A stretch of DNA of 64,000 nucleotides from Streptomyces sp. NBC_00094 (GTDB lineage: Bacteria; Actinomycetota; Actinomycetes; Streptomycetales; Streptomycetaceae): the NCBI RefSeq assembly GCF_026343125.1, contig NZ_JAPEMB010000001.1, forward strand, positions 310,001 through 374,000, in the 5' to 3' direction. Made by a program: the position numbers and the translations under genes. The notes beneath the pieces are model-generated. The model did no database searches. It had not been told where the DNA came from and worked only from the letters and a program-made list of their open reading frames with translations. Shown here piece by piece: positions 53,412-63,067 of this stretch (the stretch's first letter is position 1; each line of letters begins with the position of its first letter).

Positions 53412-55787
53412 TTGAGAATCAGAACACTTGCCGCGCTGGCGCTGAGCGTCATCACCGCCGCTGCCGTGTCGATGCCCGGTGCGTCGTCCGCCGCGGTCAG
53501 CGCCCCGCCCCTCACAGGAGCCCCCGAGGCTCAAGCCGCCGCCGCGGTGTCGCCACCGCTGGAGGCGGTGTTCAACAATCCCCTTCCCACCGGCACCGCG
53601 GGCTACGACCGGGCCATCGAGAAGCGACTCCTGGAGCTGATCGGCACGGCCACCCCCGCATCCAGCATCAGGGTGTCCTTATACACGATGGAAGACCGGC
53701 AGATCGCCGACGCACTCATCAACGCCCAGGCCAACGGCACCGACGTACGTGTCCTCAGCGAACGCTGCCCGTGGGTGAAGGGCGTGACCGACCGTTGCGC
53801 CGCCCCACTCCACCCGGAGGTCAGCCATCTGGCGCAGGGGCTCGGCAACGCCCCGGACGGCACGCCGCGCGTGGTCCTCTGCAAGCAGGGCTGCATGCAG
53901 AACAAGGACATCAACCACGACAAGTTCTGGCTGTTCAGCGCCCTGAACGACGGCCGGACGAACGTCGCGGTCCAGTCCTCGCACAACCTGGCGGCCAACA
54001 CCGCCGGGTTCGCGGACAACATGGTCATCAGCTCGAATGACGTGCAGATATACCAGGGTTACGAGCACACCTGGAACACCATGCGGGCGAACGAACTCGC
54101 CAACAAGAGCAATGGCCTCTGGACGGAGGTCGACGCCCAGGGGGCGGGCGACTTCAGCGGACACGCAGGCACGGTCGCGGGGTGGCGTTACCCGCGGAAC
54201 GCCGTGGTCAACGGTGTGATGAACGACCCGGTGGCCAGGAGCATCTCGGCTCTCGACTGCTCCACCGGCCCGGAAGTCCACATCGCGATGTCCTCGTGGG
54301 GCGGTCGCGCCGAGGTGGACAAGGCTCTCGCCGCCAAGGTCGACGACCCCGGCGCCGGCGGCAAGCGGTGCAAGTTCAGGATCGTGACGGCCGGCAGCCC
54401 CGAGCTCGCGGAGAAACTGGAGCCGGACGCGGCCCACCCGAACCGGGACGTCCAGATGTGGGCGGTCACGACGAACAGTCTCAACGGGGCATCAGGCGGA
54501 GTGCACTCCAAGTACGTGCTCCTGTCCTGGGACGACGCCGACGGAACAGCTCACCGCGTGGTCCACACCGGCTCCGACAACTTCAACGACGCCGCCGTCC
54601 AGTTGGCCGACGAGACAGGTCTGCGGATCACGGATTCCGGAATCTACAACGCCTTCAAGTCCAACTGGGAGCAGCTGCGCAGGCAGAACGACCTGACCGC
54701 GAACAAGCTGACGGACATCCCGTTCCTCTACAACTACGCCAACAAGACGACCATGCCGCTCACGTTCGGGACGACCGAGTTCGGCACGTTCCGCGACCCC
54801 AAGCGCTCCCCTGCGGCCGGCAGCCCCACGGTGCCCCGCAAGGCCGTCAAGGGCGACGTCAACGGCGACGGCGTGCTCGACATCGTCAACCTCAACGACG
54901 AGGGCATCAACGCCACCACCGGCAAGATGACGTTCTCCCTGGAGACCTTCCTCGGCAAGCCCGACGGTCGCTACTCCACGGGCACCAAGTCCTGGACCGC
55001 GAACTCCGACTGGGGCTGGTACAGCAGCATGCGCCTCACCAGCGGCGACTACAACGGTGACGGGCGGGACGACGTCGCCGCGCTCTACACGTACGCGGGC
55101 ACCGGCGACGCATGGAAGTTCCTCACGTTCCTCGCCAACCCGGACGGCACCTTCTCGGGACCTCGGACCGCGTTCGAGAGCAAGGGCGGCTGGGCCCTGA
55201 CGAGCCGGATGCAGTTCGTGAGCGGGAAGTTCGACTCCGATCTCCGCGACGACATCTCGGTCCTGTCCTCCGCCGACGGGCTCGGCCTCCACACGTTCAC
55301 CGCCAAGGCGGACGGCACCTTCAACGCCCCCGCCGGCTCCTGGCACGTGACCAACACGGGAGCCGGATACTGGGGCTCGGCGGACCGGACGACGATCGTC
55401 AGCGGCAACTTCGACGGCCAGGGTGGCGACGACATCGCGGCCCTGTACGACTACGCGGACGGCGCTGTAGGCCTGCACACCTTCACCTCGCAGGCCGACG
55501 GCGGGTTCAACAGTCCCGTGGGCTCGTGGAAGGAGCTCAACACGCCGAATCTCTGGGGCTCCGCCGACCGGATGAAGCTGACCACCGGCGACTTCGACGG
55601 TGACGGGCGCGACGATGTCGCCTCCCTCTACGGGTTCACCACACCGGTCCCACCGGCCACGAACCCCCCCATGGCTGTGCACATCTTCGGCACACGAGCG
55701 GACGGCAAGTTCAACGCGCCGTTCCGTGGCTGGTACAACAACGAGGATGCGTTGGTGTGGGCGTCTATCCAACTGCCGGCGTCCTGA
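53412..55787 (+). CDS. Secreted phospholipase D-like protein with FG-GAP beta-propeller; contains a TTA codon
   Basis: 791 residues. TTG at 53412 has GAGGTGA five bases upstream; the signal peptide follows (LAALALSVITAAAVSMPGASS). Two PLD-like half-sites, H169-x-K171 (DINHDKFWLFS) and H365-x-K367 (GVHSKYVLLS), define the PLD domain (about 55-455), although the following Asp of HKD is not obvious. From about 475 the protein has FG-GAP/VCBS repeats with Asp-rich calcium loops: KGDVNGDGVLDIV, SGDYNGDGRDDVAALY, TGDFDGDGRDDVASLY. Leu90 is TTA (53679-53681), so expression should need the bldA tRNA. It probably attacks phospholipids or related esters outside the cell during development. Confidence 0.88.
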   Translation: MRIRTLAALALSVITAAAVSMPGASSAAVSAPPLTGAPEAQAAAAVSPPLEAVFNNPLPTGTAGYDRAIEKRLLELIGTATPASSIRVSLYTMEDRQIADALINAQANGTDVRVLSERCPWVKGVTDRCAAPLHPEVSHLAQGLGNAPDGTPRVVLCKQGCMQNKDINHDKFWLFSALNDGRTNVAVQSSHNLAANTAGFADNMVISSNDVQIYQGYEHTWNTMRANELANKSNGLWTEVDAQGAGDFSGHAGTVAGWRYPRNAVVNGVMNDPVARSISALDCSTGPEVHIAMSSWGGRAEVDKALAAKVDDPGAGGKRCKFRIVTAGSPELAEKLEPDAAHPNRDVQMWAVTTNSLNGASGGVHSKYVLLSWDDADGTAHRVVHTGSDNFNDAAVQLADETGLRITDSGIYNAFKSNWEQLRRQNDLTANKLTDIPFLYNYANKTTMPLTFGTTEFGTFRDPKRSPAAGSPTVPRKAVKGDVNGDGVLDIVNLNDEGINATTGKMTFSLETFLGKPDGRYSTGTKSWTANSDWGWYSSMRLTSGDYNGDGRDDVAALYTYAGTGDAWKFLTFLANPDGTFSGPRTAFESKGGWALTSRMQFVSGKFDSDLRDDISVLSSADGLGLHTFTAKADGTFNAPAGSWHVTNTGAGYWGSADRTTIVSGNFDGQGGDDIAALYDYADGAVGLHTFTSQADGGFNSPVGSWKELNTPNLWGSADRMKLTTGDFDGDGRDDVASLYGFTTPVPPATNPPMAVHIFGTRADGKFNAPFRGWYNNEDALVWASIQLPAS

Positions 55788-55824
55788 CCCCTGCCGCACA
55801 GGTTCCGTGAGCTCCCGCAGGACG

Positions 55825-55860
55825 CGGCATCGGCGACACCGCAGGGTGTCGCCGATGCCG
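55825..55860. terminator. Bidirectional hairpin between PLD-like gene and acyl-CoA ligase
   Basis: A 16-bp perfect stem (55825-55840 with 55845-55860) and a 4-base loop, lying between convergent genes. Confidence 0.85.
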
Positions 55861-55905
55861 ATGCCCGCGCCGCCGCGACTCCGGCCATGATCCGCCGGAC
55901 AGGCC

Positions 55906-57456
55906 CTAGACCGGGCGCTCGCGGCCTTCCCAGTACGGGTCGCGGAGACGGCGCTTGTACAGCTTGCCGTTGGGGTCGCGGGGCATGGTGGTGACGAAGT
56001 CGACCGTCTTGGGGCGCTTGAATCCGGCGAGGCGGTCGGCACAGTGGGTCAGGATCTCGTCGGCGAGCGCGGGACCCGCCTCGTACCCCTCGGCCGCCTC
56101 GACGACGGCCTTGACCTCCTCGCCCCAGTCGGCGTGCGGGATGCCGAAGGCGGCGGCGTCCGCGACCGCGGGGTGGGTGAGGAGGGCGGCCTCGATCTCG
56201 GCGGGGTAGATGTTGACCCCACCCGAGATGATCATGTCGATCTTGCGGTCGCGGAGGAAGAGGTAGCCGTCCTCGTCGAGGACACCGAGGTCGCCGACGG
56301 TGAAGAAGTCGCCGATGCGGTTCTTCGCCGTCTTCGCCTCGTCCTTGTGGTACCGGAAACCGCCGGTGTTCATCTTCAGGTAGACGGTGCCGACTTCGCC
56401 GGGCGGCAGGCGCTTCCCGTCGTCGTCGAAGACGGCGAGCTCGCTGATGGGCCAGGCCCTGCCGACCGTGCCGGGCCTCTTCAGCCACTCCTCCGCGGTG
56501 GCGAAGGCACCGCCGCCCTCGCTGGCCGCGTAGTACTCCTCGACGCACCGGCCCCACCAGTCGATCATCGCCCGCTTGACGTGCTCGGGGCAGGGCGCGG
56601 CGCCGTGGATGGCGTGGCGCATGGAGGAGACGTCGTACCGCTCCCGTGTCTCCTCGGGGAGGGAGAGCAGCCGGTGGAACTGGGTGGGGACCATGTGGGT
56701 GTGGGTGCAGGCGTACCGGTCGATCAGCCGGAGCATCTCCTCCGGCGTCCACCGGTCCATGAGGACGAGCGGGTGCCCGATGTGCAGGGCTGCGGCGGCG
56801 AACTGGAGCACGGCGGTGTGGTAGAGCGGCGAGCAGACGAGATGGACGTTGCCGTCGGCCGGCCGGATGCCGAAGATGCCCAGGAAGCCGCCGAGATGGG
56901 TCTCCTCGGGGAGCTTCCCGGACAGCGGGCGGCGGATGCCCCGGGGCCGTCCGGTCGTCCCCGAGGTGTAGTTCATGACCCAGCCGAGGGTGCGGTCGTC
57001 GGGCGCGGAGCCGTCCTGGCCGTCGAGGAGTTCGGCGTACGGGCGGAAGCCGGGAACCGTGCCGACGGCGTAGCGGTGGGTGGGGGCGAGTCCTGCCTCG
57101 TCGGCGGCGAGGGTCGCCGCCTCGGCGAAACGCTCGTGGGTCAGCAGGACCTTGGCGCCGGAGTCGGCGACGATCCAGGCGATCTCGGGGCCGACGAAGT
57201 GGTGGTTGACGGGGACCAGGTAGAACCCGGCCTGGGTGGCGGCGAGATGGGCGGTGAAGAACTCGGGGCCGTTGGGCAGGACGACGGCGAAGGCGTCGCC
57301 CCGTTCGAGTCCGGCGGCGCGCAGCCCGTGGACGAGCCGGTTGGCCTCGGTGTGCAGCCGGCCGGCGGTCCACTCCTCGCCGTCGGGGGCGACGAGCACC
57401 GTACGGCCGGGGTCGGCGGCGGCCTGGGCCCAGAATCCGGTGGCTCCCTGGCTCAT
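55906..57456 (-). CDS. Acyl-CoA synthetase (AMP-binding), coupled to nitronate monooxygenase
   Basis: 516 residues. The P-loop is MNYTSGTTGRPRGIRRPLSG; YYAASEGGGAFAT and FFTVGDLGVLDEDGYLFLRD follow. KIDMIISGGVNIYPAEIEAA is the hinge; PRDPNGKLYKRRLRDPYWEG carries the terminal Lys. It is of the FadD type found in steroid and bile-acid degradation. Its ATG overlaps the stop of the monooxygenase gene by four bases (ATGA). The operon's upstream region carries the same operator as the 14 kb locus. Confidence 0.9.
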   Translation of the reverse strand: MSQGATGFWAQAAADPGRTVLVAPDGEEWTAGRLHTEANRLVHGLRAAGLERGDAFAVVLPNGPEFFTAHLAATQAGFYLVPVNHHFVGPEIAWIVADSGAKVLLTHERFAEAATLAADEAGLAPTHRYAVGTVPGFRPYAELLDGQDGSAPDDRTLGWVMNYTSGTTGRPRGIRRPLSGKLPEETHLGGFLGIFGIRPADGNVHLVCSPLYHTAVLQFAAAALHIGHPLVLMDRWTPEEMLRLIDRYACTHTHMVPTQFHRLLSLPEETRERYDVSSMRHAIHGAAPCPEHVKRAMIDWWGRCVEEYYAASEGGGAFATAEEWLKRPGTVGRAWPISELAVFDDDGKRLPPGEVGTVYLKMNTGGFRYHKDEAKTAKNRIGDFFTVGDLGVLDEDGYLFLRDRKIDMIISGGVNIYPAEIEAALLTHPAVADAAAFGIPHADWGEEVKAVVEAAEGYEAGPALADEILTHCADRLAGFKRPKTVDFVTTMPRDPNGKLYKRRLRDPYWEGRERPV

Positions 57457-58562
57457 GCCTCGCTCCGTCCCGCGATGCGGTTGATGCGGTCGACGGCCTT
57501 CTCGAAGCCCCGGGTGAGCTCGTCGACGACCTGCTGGACGCTGCGCTCGGAGTTCATACGGCCGACGATCTGACCGACGGGCGTGCCGAGGAGCGGGTCG
57601 ACCTCGTACTTCTGGATACGGGAGACGGCCTCGGCGACGAGAAGTCCCTGAAGCGGCATGGGGAGCGGGCCCGGGCCCGCCGGGTCGTCCCAGGCGTCGG
57701 TCCACTCGGTACGGAGCTGGCGGGCGGGCTTGCCGGTCAGCGCGCGGGAGCGGACGGTGTCGCCGGAACCGGCAGCAAGCAGTTTGGCGGTCAGGGCGCG
57801 CGAGTGCAGGTCGGCCTCGGTGGTGGTGAGCCAGATCGAGCCGAGCCAGACGCCCTGGGCGCCGAGGGCGAGTCCGGCGGCGATCTGTTCTCCGCTGCCG
57901 ATGCCTCCGGCAGCGAGGACGGGCAGCGGGTTCACCGCTTCGACGACCTCGGGGGTGAGGACCATGGAGGCGATCTCGCCGGTGTGGCCGCCGGCCTCGT
58001 ACCCCTGCGCGACGACGACGTCGATGCCGGCGTCGGCGTGGTGGCGGGCGTGGCGGGCGCTGCCCGCGAGGGCCGCGACCAGGACCCCGTGGTCGTGGGC
58101 GCGGGCGACGACGTCCGGGGGCGGGGAGCCGAGGGCGTTGGCCAGGAGTTTGATCGGGTAGTCGAAGGCGACGTCGAGCTGGCCGCGGGCGACCTGCTCC
58201 ATCCAGCCGGTGATCCGCCAGCCGGAGGCCTCGCCCTCGGCGAGCTCGGGCACGCCGTGTTTGGCGAGGGTCGCGCGGACGAACGCGCGGTGCTCCTCGG
58301 GGATCATGGCTTCGACGTCCGCCTCACTCACGCCCTCGACCTTCTTCGCGGGCATCACGACGTCGAGCCCGTAGGGCAGCCCGTCGGTGTGCTCCTGCAT
58401 CCAGTCGAGGTCGCGGGCGAGGTCGTCGGGCGCGGTGTAGCGGACCGCGCCGAGAACTCCGAATCCGCCGGCTCTGGTGAGGGCGGCGGCCACCGCGGGG
58501 AAGGGCGTGAAGCCGAAGATGGCGTGCTCGATCCCCAGGGTGCGACTCAGCTCCGTCTTCAT
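57453..58562 (-). CDS. Nitronate monooxygenase (2-nitropropane dioxygenase-like)
   Basis: 369 residues. The TIM-barrel FMN enzyme is recognised from GFGVLGAVRYTAPDDLARDL, VVAQGYEAGGHTGEIASMVL (catalytic His) and AAGGIGSGEQIAAGLALGAQ plus GVWLGSIWL for the phosphate-binding part. Family members oxidise alkyl nitronates, and some actinobacterial members act as acyl-CoA dehydrogenase- or enoyl-reductase-like enzymes. In an operon with an acyl-CoA ligase the latter role deserves weight. ATG at 58562. Confidence 0.88.
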   Translation of the reverse strand: MKTELSRTLGIEHAIFGFTPFPAVAAALTRAGGFGVLGAVRYTAPDDLARDLDWMQEHTDGLPYGLDVVMPAKKVEGVSEADVEAMIPEEHRAFVRATLAKHGVPELAEGEASGWRITGWMEQVARGQLDVAFDYPIKLLANALGSPPPDVVARAHDHGVLVAALAGSARHARHHADAGIDVVVAQGYEAGGHTGEIASMVLTPEVVEAVNPLPVLAAGGIGSGEQIAAGLALGAQGVWLGSIWLTTTEADLHSRALTAKLLAAGSGDTVRSRALTGKPARQLRTEWTDAWDDPAGPGPLPMPLQGLLVAEAVSRIQKYEVDPLLGTPVGQIVGRMNSERSVQQVVDELTRGFEKAVDRINRIAGRSEA

Positions 58563-58605
58563 GGGCGGCAGGATGCCGCAGCGGTGCGAAGGAGGGAAGA
58601 GATTT

Positions 58606-58622
58606 TCTGATGCTGCGTCAGA
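58606..58622. promoter_or_regulatory. Operator-like dyad TCTGAT-N5-GTCAGA upstream of nitronate monooxygenase
   Basis: Matches the site at 14061-14077 in spacing and in the outer flanks (TTTTCTGA ... GTCAGATTCTT). It lies about 44 bases before the monooxygenase start. Confidence 0.65.
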
Positions 58623-58685
58623 TTCTTTCGTGACGACGCATCCACCGCTCTCGCGCCTGGCAGGGGGTGAGTGGCCGCCGCCGTC

Positions 58686-58886
58686 TCAGCTCTCTTCCGG
58701 GGCGTCGAAGGCCGGCCCTGCGTCCTGCGACGCGTGAGGTTGCCCTTTCCGTCCGGCGTCCCGCGCCGCCCTCGCCGCGGTGACCTCCCGCTCGATCTCC
58801 TCCCTCAGCAGACGCAACCGGGCTTCACGCTCGGCACCGGTCAAGCCCGTGAGGCCCAGTCTGGCGTCACGTTCCTCCTGGGACAC
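58686..58886 (-). CDS. Small hypothetical protein
   Basis: 66 residues from GTG at 58886 (VSQEERDARLGLTGLTGAER), with a GGAGG site about 7 bases upstream on the minus strand. It is hydrophilic and helical (REARLRLLREEIEREVTAAR, ARDAGRKGQPHASQD), without Cys or a signal. No family is recognised. Gene status rests on the ribosome site and plausible composition. Confidence 0.6.
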   Translation of the reverse strand: MSQEERDARLGLTGLTGAEREARLRLLREEIEREVTAARAARDAGRKGQPHASQDAGPAFDAPEES

Positions 58887-59010
58887 AGCGCCCCTCCTCT
58901 CCTCGGTCGCCCTCATCCTTCCCGGCCCGCACCCGGCTGTGAAGGGGCATCGTTCGCACGGCGACGGCACGGCGACGTTTCGTCGCGGCTCCTCGTGGGA
59001 GAGGGTGGGC

Positions 59011-60879
59011 ATGACGGAGGATGCGGCACGAGACGGAGCACTGAGCCGCCGCGGGTTCGGCGGCGGCGTACTGGCCCTGGGAGGCGCGGTGATGATCGGT
59101 TCTGTGCCCGGGGCCGCGGCGGCGCCGGGCCCGGAGAGGGCGGGTCCCCGGGCTTCCGGTGGGGCGGGCTCCTGGACCGCGGTGGCGGCGCGGCGGACCA
59201 CACTGCGGCGCGGGTCGGCCGAGCGGGCCGGGCTGCTCTCCGCGCACCTGGACGGACTGGTCACGGACGCCGAGACGTTCCTCGTCCCCTCCCCCACGCA
59301 CCCCTGGTACGCGGGGGCGGTCCTGCTCGCCGGGCGCGGCGGGACCGTCGCCCTGCACCGGCCGATCGGCTCGGCGGTGCGGTACTCGGCGTACGACGAG
59401 AAGACGGACACCGGGGTCGAGTTGCCGCCCGGGGAGCGAATTCCGATGACCGAGGACACCGTCTTCGACCTGGCGTCCGTCTCCAAGCTGTTCACCTCGA
59501 TCCTGGCAGTGCAGCAGATCGAGCGCGGGACGCTCGATCTGGAGGCGAAGGTCACCACGTACCTCCCGGAGTTCGGGGGCGGGGGGAAGCAGGACGTCAC
59601 GGTCCGTCAGCTGCTCACGCACACCTCGGGGTTCCGGTCCTGGATCCCGCTGTACCGGGAGCCGACCCGGGAGGGGAAGCTGCTGCTGATCTGGAACGAG
59701 GTCCCGGCCCACCCGCCGGGCTCCGCGTACCTCTACTCGGACCTCAACCTGATCTCGCTGCAGCTGATCCTGGAGGAGATCACCGCTCGCGGTCTCGACA
59801 CCCTGCTCCACGACGAGATCACCGCTCCACTCGGGATGCACCGCACTCGTTTCAATCCACCGCTCTCGTGGCGGCCGGAGATCGCCGCGACCGAGGACGC
59901 CCGGCGCCCCTGGTCGGGGCTGGACCGGGGCATGGTGTGGGGCGAGGTCCACGACGAGAACGCCTACGGTCTGGGCGGGGTCGCCGGCCACGCCGGGATC
60001 TTCTCGCGCGCCTGGGACCTCGCGATCCTGGCCCGCACCCTCCTCAACGGCGGGGCGTACGGCCGGGCGCGCATCCTCTCCCCCGAGTCCGTGGACCTGA
60101 TGTTCACCGACTTCAACACCGCCTTCCCCGGCGACGAGCACGGACTGGGCTTCGAGCTCTACCAGCACTGGTACATGGGCGCGATGGCCACGCCCCGCAC
60201 CGCCGGCCACACCGGATTCACCGGCACCAGCCTCGTCCTGGACCCGTCGACCGACGCGTTCCTCATCGTCCTCGGCAACTCCGTGCACCCCGTGCGTTCC
60301 TGGCGGTCCGGCTCCGCGCCGCGCGTCGCCGCGGCGGACCGGCTGGCCAGGGCCGTGCCGGTGCGGCGGGACCGTGCGGGTACCTCGCCCGAGCCCTCGG
60401 CTTCGGCCGAGAGCGGAAGGCCCCCCTGGTTCTCCGGCATGACGAGCGGAGCCACCGGCACGCTCACCCTGCCCGCCGTACCCGGCGCGGCACGGCTGGA
60501 GTGCGCCCTGTGGTGGGACACCGAGCCGGGCGCGGACGCCGCGCACCTGGAGGCCTCCACGGACGGCGGGGCGACCTGGACGCCGCTGCCGTTCGTCACC
60601 GTACGGACGGGAGAAGAGCCCAGGCCCCACCCCTCGGGGACGGCGGACGGCTGGTCCGGGCGGGTCTGGCACACACTGACGGCGGAGGTACCCGGGCGGG
60701 ACACCGTGCCCGTACGGCTGCGCTGGCGGTACGCGACGGACAAGCGGTACGCCGGACGAGGGGTGTACGTGGACCGGATGCGGGTCCTGGACGCCGCCGG
60801 GCGGCCGCTCTTCGACGAGGCCAGGCCGGCGGACCGGTCCCGTATCGAGGCGGTGGGGTGGACGCCCTCCGCCGACTGA
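59011..60879 (+). CDS. Tat-exported serine hydrolase of the beta-lactamase (class C) family
   Basis: 622 residues from ATG at 59011. The N-terminus has the twin-arginine signal LSRRGFGGGVLALGG. The catalytic domain has S156-V-S-K159 (LASVSKLFTS, the SxxK motif), YSDLN in the YxN position and HTGFTGTS near the third motif, as in esterase EstB and D-aminopeptidase-type hydrolases. The C-terminal region from about 470 is a beta-sandwich (FSGMTSGATGTLTLPAVPGA, ECALWWDTEPG) ending with DRMRVLDAAGRPLFDEA, probably a carbohydrate- or protein-binding module. It acts outside the membrane; the substrate is unknown. Confidence 0.87.
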   Translation: MTEDAARDGALSRRGFGGGVLALGGAVMIGSVPGAAAAPGPERAGPRASGGAGSWTAVAARRTTLRRGSAERAGLLSAHLDGLVTDAETFLVPSPTHPWYAGAVLLAGRGGTVALHRPIGSAVRYSAYDEKTDTGVELPPGERIPMTEDTVFDLASVSKLFTSILAVQQIERGTLDLEAKVTTYLPEFGGGGKQDVTVRQLLTHTSGFRSWIPLYREPTREGKLLLIWNEVPAHPPGSAYLYSDLNLISLQLILEEITARGLDTLLHDEITAPLGMHRTRFNPPLSWRPEIAATEDARRPWSGLDRGMVWGEVHDENAYGLGGVAGHAGIFSRAWDLAILARTLLNGGAYGRARILSPESVDLMFTDFNTAFPGDEHGLGFELYQHWYMGAMATPRTAGHTGFTGTSLVLDPSTDAFLIVLGNSVHPVRSWRSGSAPRVAAADRLARAVPVRRDRAGTSPEPSASAESGRPPWFSGMTSGATGTLTLPAVPGAARLECALWWDTEPGADAAHLEASTDGGATWTPLPFVTVRTGEEPRPHPSGTADGWSGRVWHTLTAEVPGRDTVPVRLRWRYATDKRYAGRGVYVDRMRVLDAAGRPLFDEARPADRSRIEAVGWTPSAD

Positions 60880-60897
60880 GCGGGCGGAGCCGGACCG

Positions 60898-61827
60898 TCA
60901 GCGTGCCGCTTCGGCCGGTTCCGGTTCCGGTGCCGCCGCCGCGCGCAGTTCGGCGAGGACCGGGCTGATCAGGGGGTGCTCCTCGGCGCCGCGCCGGACG
61001 GCGGCGAAGACCCGGCGGGTGGGGGCGACCCCGTCCACCGGGCGGATCACCACGTCGGTCAGGTCCGTGCCGCGCAGGGCCGAGCGCGGGACCAGGGCCA
61101 CCCCGGCCGCCGCGGAGGCGAGGGCCACGACGGCCCTGAAGTCGTCGGAGACATGCGCGAAGCGCGGGGCGAAACCGGCGTATTCGCAGGCCAGGACGGT
61201 GACGTCATGGCAGGGGTTGCCGGTGGACTGGCCGATCCAGGTGTCCTTGGCGAGGTCGGCGAGCGCGACCCGCTCGCCGCCCGCGAGGGGATGGTCCCGG
61301 GGCAGGATCGCGTCGAAGGGCTCCGCGTAGAGCGGGACGCGGGTGAGGCGGGCGTCGTCCTCTCCCGGCGCGCCCCGGTACTCGACCGCGACGGCCACGT
61401 CGACCTGCCGGTCGAGGACCATCATCAGACTCTCGTCGCCCTCGGCGTCCCGTACCCGGACCCGGATGCCGGGGGCGGAGCCGGCCAGTGCCCTGATGGC
61501 GGGGGCCACCACGAGTCCGATGCCGGTGGCGAAGGCGGCGACCGTGACCGTACCGGCCTCGCCGGAGCCGTAGGCGGCGAGTTCCGACTCGGCGCGCTCC
61601 AACTGGGCGAGGACGGCGTTGGCGTGGCTGAGGAGGATCTCGCCGGCCGGGGTGAGACGGGCGCCGCGGGCGCTGCGGTCCACCAGGCGGTGGCCCGTCT
61701 CCTGCTCCAGGGCGGCGAGCTGCTGGGAGACGGCGGAGGGGGTGAGATAGAGCGCGGCGGCCGCCGCCGTGACCGTACGGTGGTCCGCCACCGCACGGAG
61801 GATGTGCAACCGCCGCGCTTCGATCAT
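60898..61827 (-). CDS. LysR-family transcriptional regulator
   Basis: 309 residues. The N-terminal winged HTH is standard (ILRAVADHRTVTAAAAALYL, TPSAVSQQLAALEQETGHRL), followed by the substrate-binding domain (TVTVAAFATGIGLVVAPAIR). It lies 43 bases downstream of kbl on the same strand, an order also seen in other Streptomyces, and may adjust threonine catabolism. It could also have its own promoter. Confidence 0.9.
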   Translation of the reverse strand: MIEARRLHILRAVADHRTVTAAAAALYLTPSAVSQQLAALEQETGHRLVDRSARGARLTPAGEILLSHANAVLAQLERAESELAAYGSGEAGTVTVAAFATGIGLVVAPAIRALAGSAPGIRVRVRDAEGDESLMMVLDRQVDVAVAVEYRGAPGEDDARLTRVPLYAEPFDAILPRDHPLAGGERVALADLAKDTWIGQSTGNPCHDVTVLACEYAGFAPRFAHVSDDFRAVVALASAAAGVALVPRSALRGTDLTDVVIRPVDGVAPTRRVFAAVRRGAEEHPLISPVLAELRAAAAPEPEPAEAAR

Positions 61828-61870
61828 GCCCCTAGTCTCGCAGGCCGCGGGGCCTGCGTTCGCCTCGGCC

Positions 61871-63064
61871 CTACAGGGCCGCGCGGGCCTCGACGAAGGC
61901 GTCCACGACCCGGTTCACGTCCTCCGTGGAGTGGGCGGCGGAGAGCTGCACGCGGATCCGGGCCTGGCCCTGCGGCACGACCGGGTACGAGAAGCCGATC
62001 ACGTACACGCCGCGCTCCAGGAGCAGCTCGGCCATCCGGCCGGCGACGGCCGCGTCGCCGATCATCACCGGGGCGATGGCGTGGTCGCCGGGGAGGATGT
62101 CGAAGCCCTCCTCGGTCATGCGGGAGCGGAAGAGCGCCGTGTTGGCGTTCAGCCGGTCGCGCAGGTCTCCGGCGGACTCCAGCAGGTCGAGGACCTTGAG
62201 GGAGGCGGCGGCGATGACCGGGGCGAGGGTGTTGGAGAAGAGATACGGGCGCGAGCGCTGGCGCAGCAGGGCGACGATCTCGGCGCGGGCCGCGACGTAG
62301 CCGCCGGAGGCGCCGCCGAGGGCCTTGCCGAGGGTGCCGGTGATGATGTCGACGCGGTCCATGACGCCGTGCAGCTCGGGGGTGCCGCGGCCGCCGGGGC
62401 CGACGAAACCGACCGCGTGCGAGTCGTCGACCATGACCATGGCGTCGTAGCGCTCGGCCAGGTCGCAGATGTCGGCGAGCGGGGCGACGTAGCCGTCCAT
62501 CGAGAAGACGCCGTCGGTGACGATCAGCTTGCGCCGGGCGCCGCCCTCGGTGGCCTCCTTGAGCTGCTGCTCCAGGTCGGCCATGTCACGGTTGGCGTAG
62601 CGGAAGCGGCGGGCCTTGGAGAGGCGGATGCCGTCGATGATCGAGGCGTGGTTGAGGGCGTCGGAGATGACGGCGTCCTCGGGGCCGAGGATCGTCTCGA
62701 AGACACCGCCGTTGGCGTCGAAGCAGGAGGAGTAGAGGATCGTGTCCTCCTGGCCGAGGAAGGCCGAGAGGCGCGCCTCCAGCTCCTTGTGCACCTCCTG
62801 CGTGCCGCAGATGAAGCGGACGGACGCCATGCCGTAGCCCCAGCGGTCGAGCGCCTCGTGGGCGGCGGCGACGACCTCGGGGTGGTCGGCGAGACCGAGG
62901 TAGTTGTTGGCGCAGAAGTTGAGGACCTCGCCGGGGCGGCCGCCGGCGGTGACGGCGACGGTGGCCGACTGGGGGGTGCCGATCACGCGCTCGGGCTTGT
63001 GGAGCCCGGCCTCGCGGATCTCTTCGAGGGTGGCACGGATGTCGTCGCGTACGGAATCGAACAT
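61871..63064 (-). CDS. kbl: Glycine C-acetyltransferase (2-amino-3-ketobutyrate CoA ligase)
   Basis: 397 residues, the normal length. The PLP-binding Lys is in [40 protein letters not shown] and [20 protein letters not shown] are signature segments of the alpha-oxoamine synthase family. It splits 2-amino-3-oxobutanoate with CoA to glycine and acetyl-CoA, the step after Tdh. The start is 3 bases from the tdh stop, so the two are one operon. Confidence 0.97.
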   Translation of the reverse strand: MFDSVRDDIRATLEEIREAGLHKPERVIGTPQSATVAVTAGGRPGEVLNFCANNYLGLADHPEVVAAAHEALDRWGYGMASVRFICGTQEVHKELEARLSAFLGQEDTILYSSCFDANGGVFETILGPEDAVISDALNHASIIDGIRLSKARRFRYANRDMADLEQQLKEATEGGARRKLIVTDGVFSMDGYVAPLADICDLAERYDAMVMVDDSHAVGFVGPGGRGTPELHGVMDRVDIITGTLGKALGGASGGYVAARAEIVALLRQRSRPYLFSNTLAPVIAAASLKVLDLLESAGDLRDRLNANTALFRSRMTEEGFDILPGDHAIAPVMIGDAAVAGRMAELLLERGVYVIGFSYPVVPQGQARIRVQLSAAHSTEDVNRVVDAFVEARAAL

Positions 63065-63067
63065 GGG

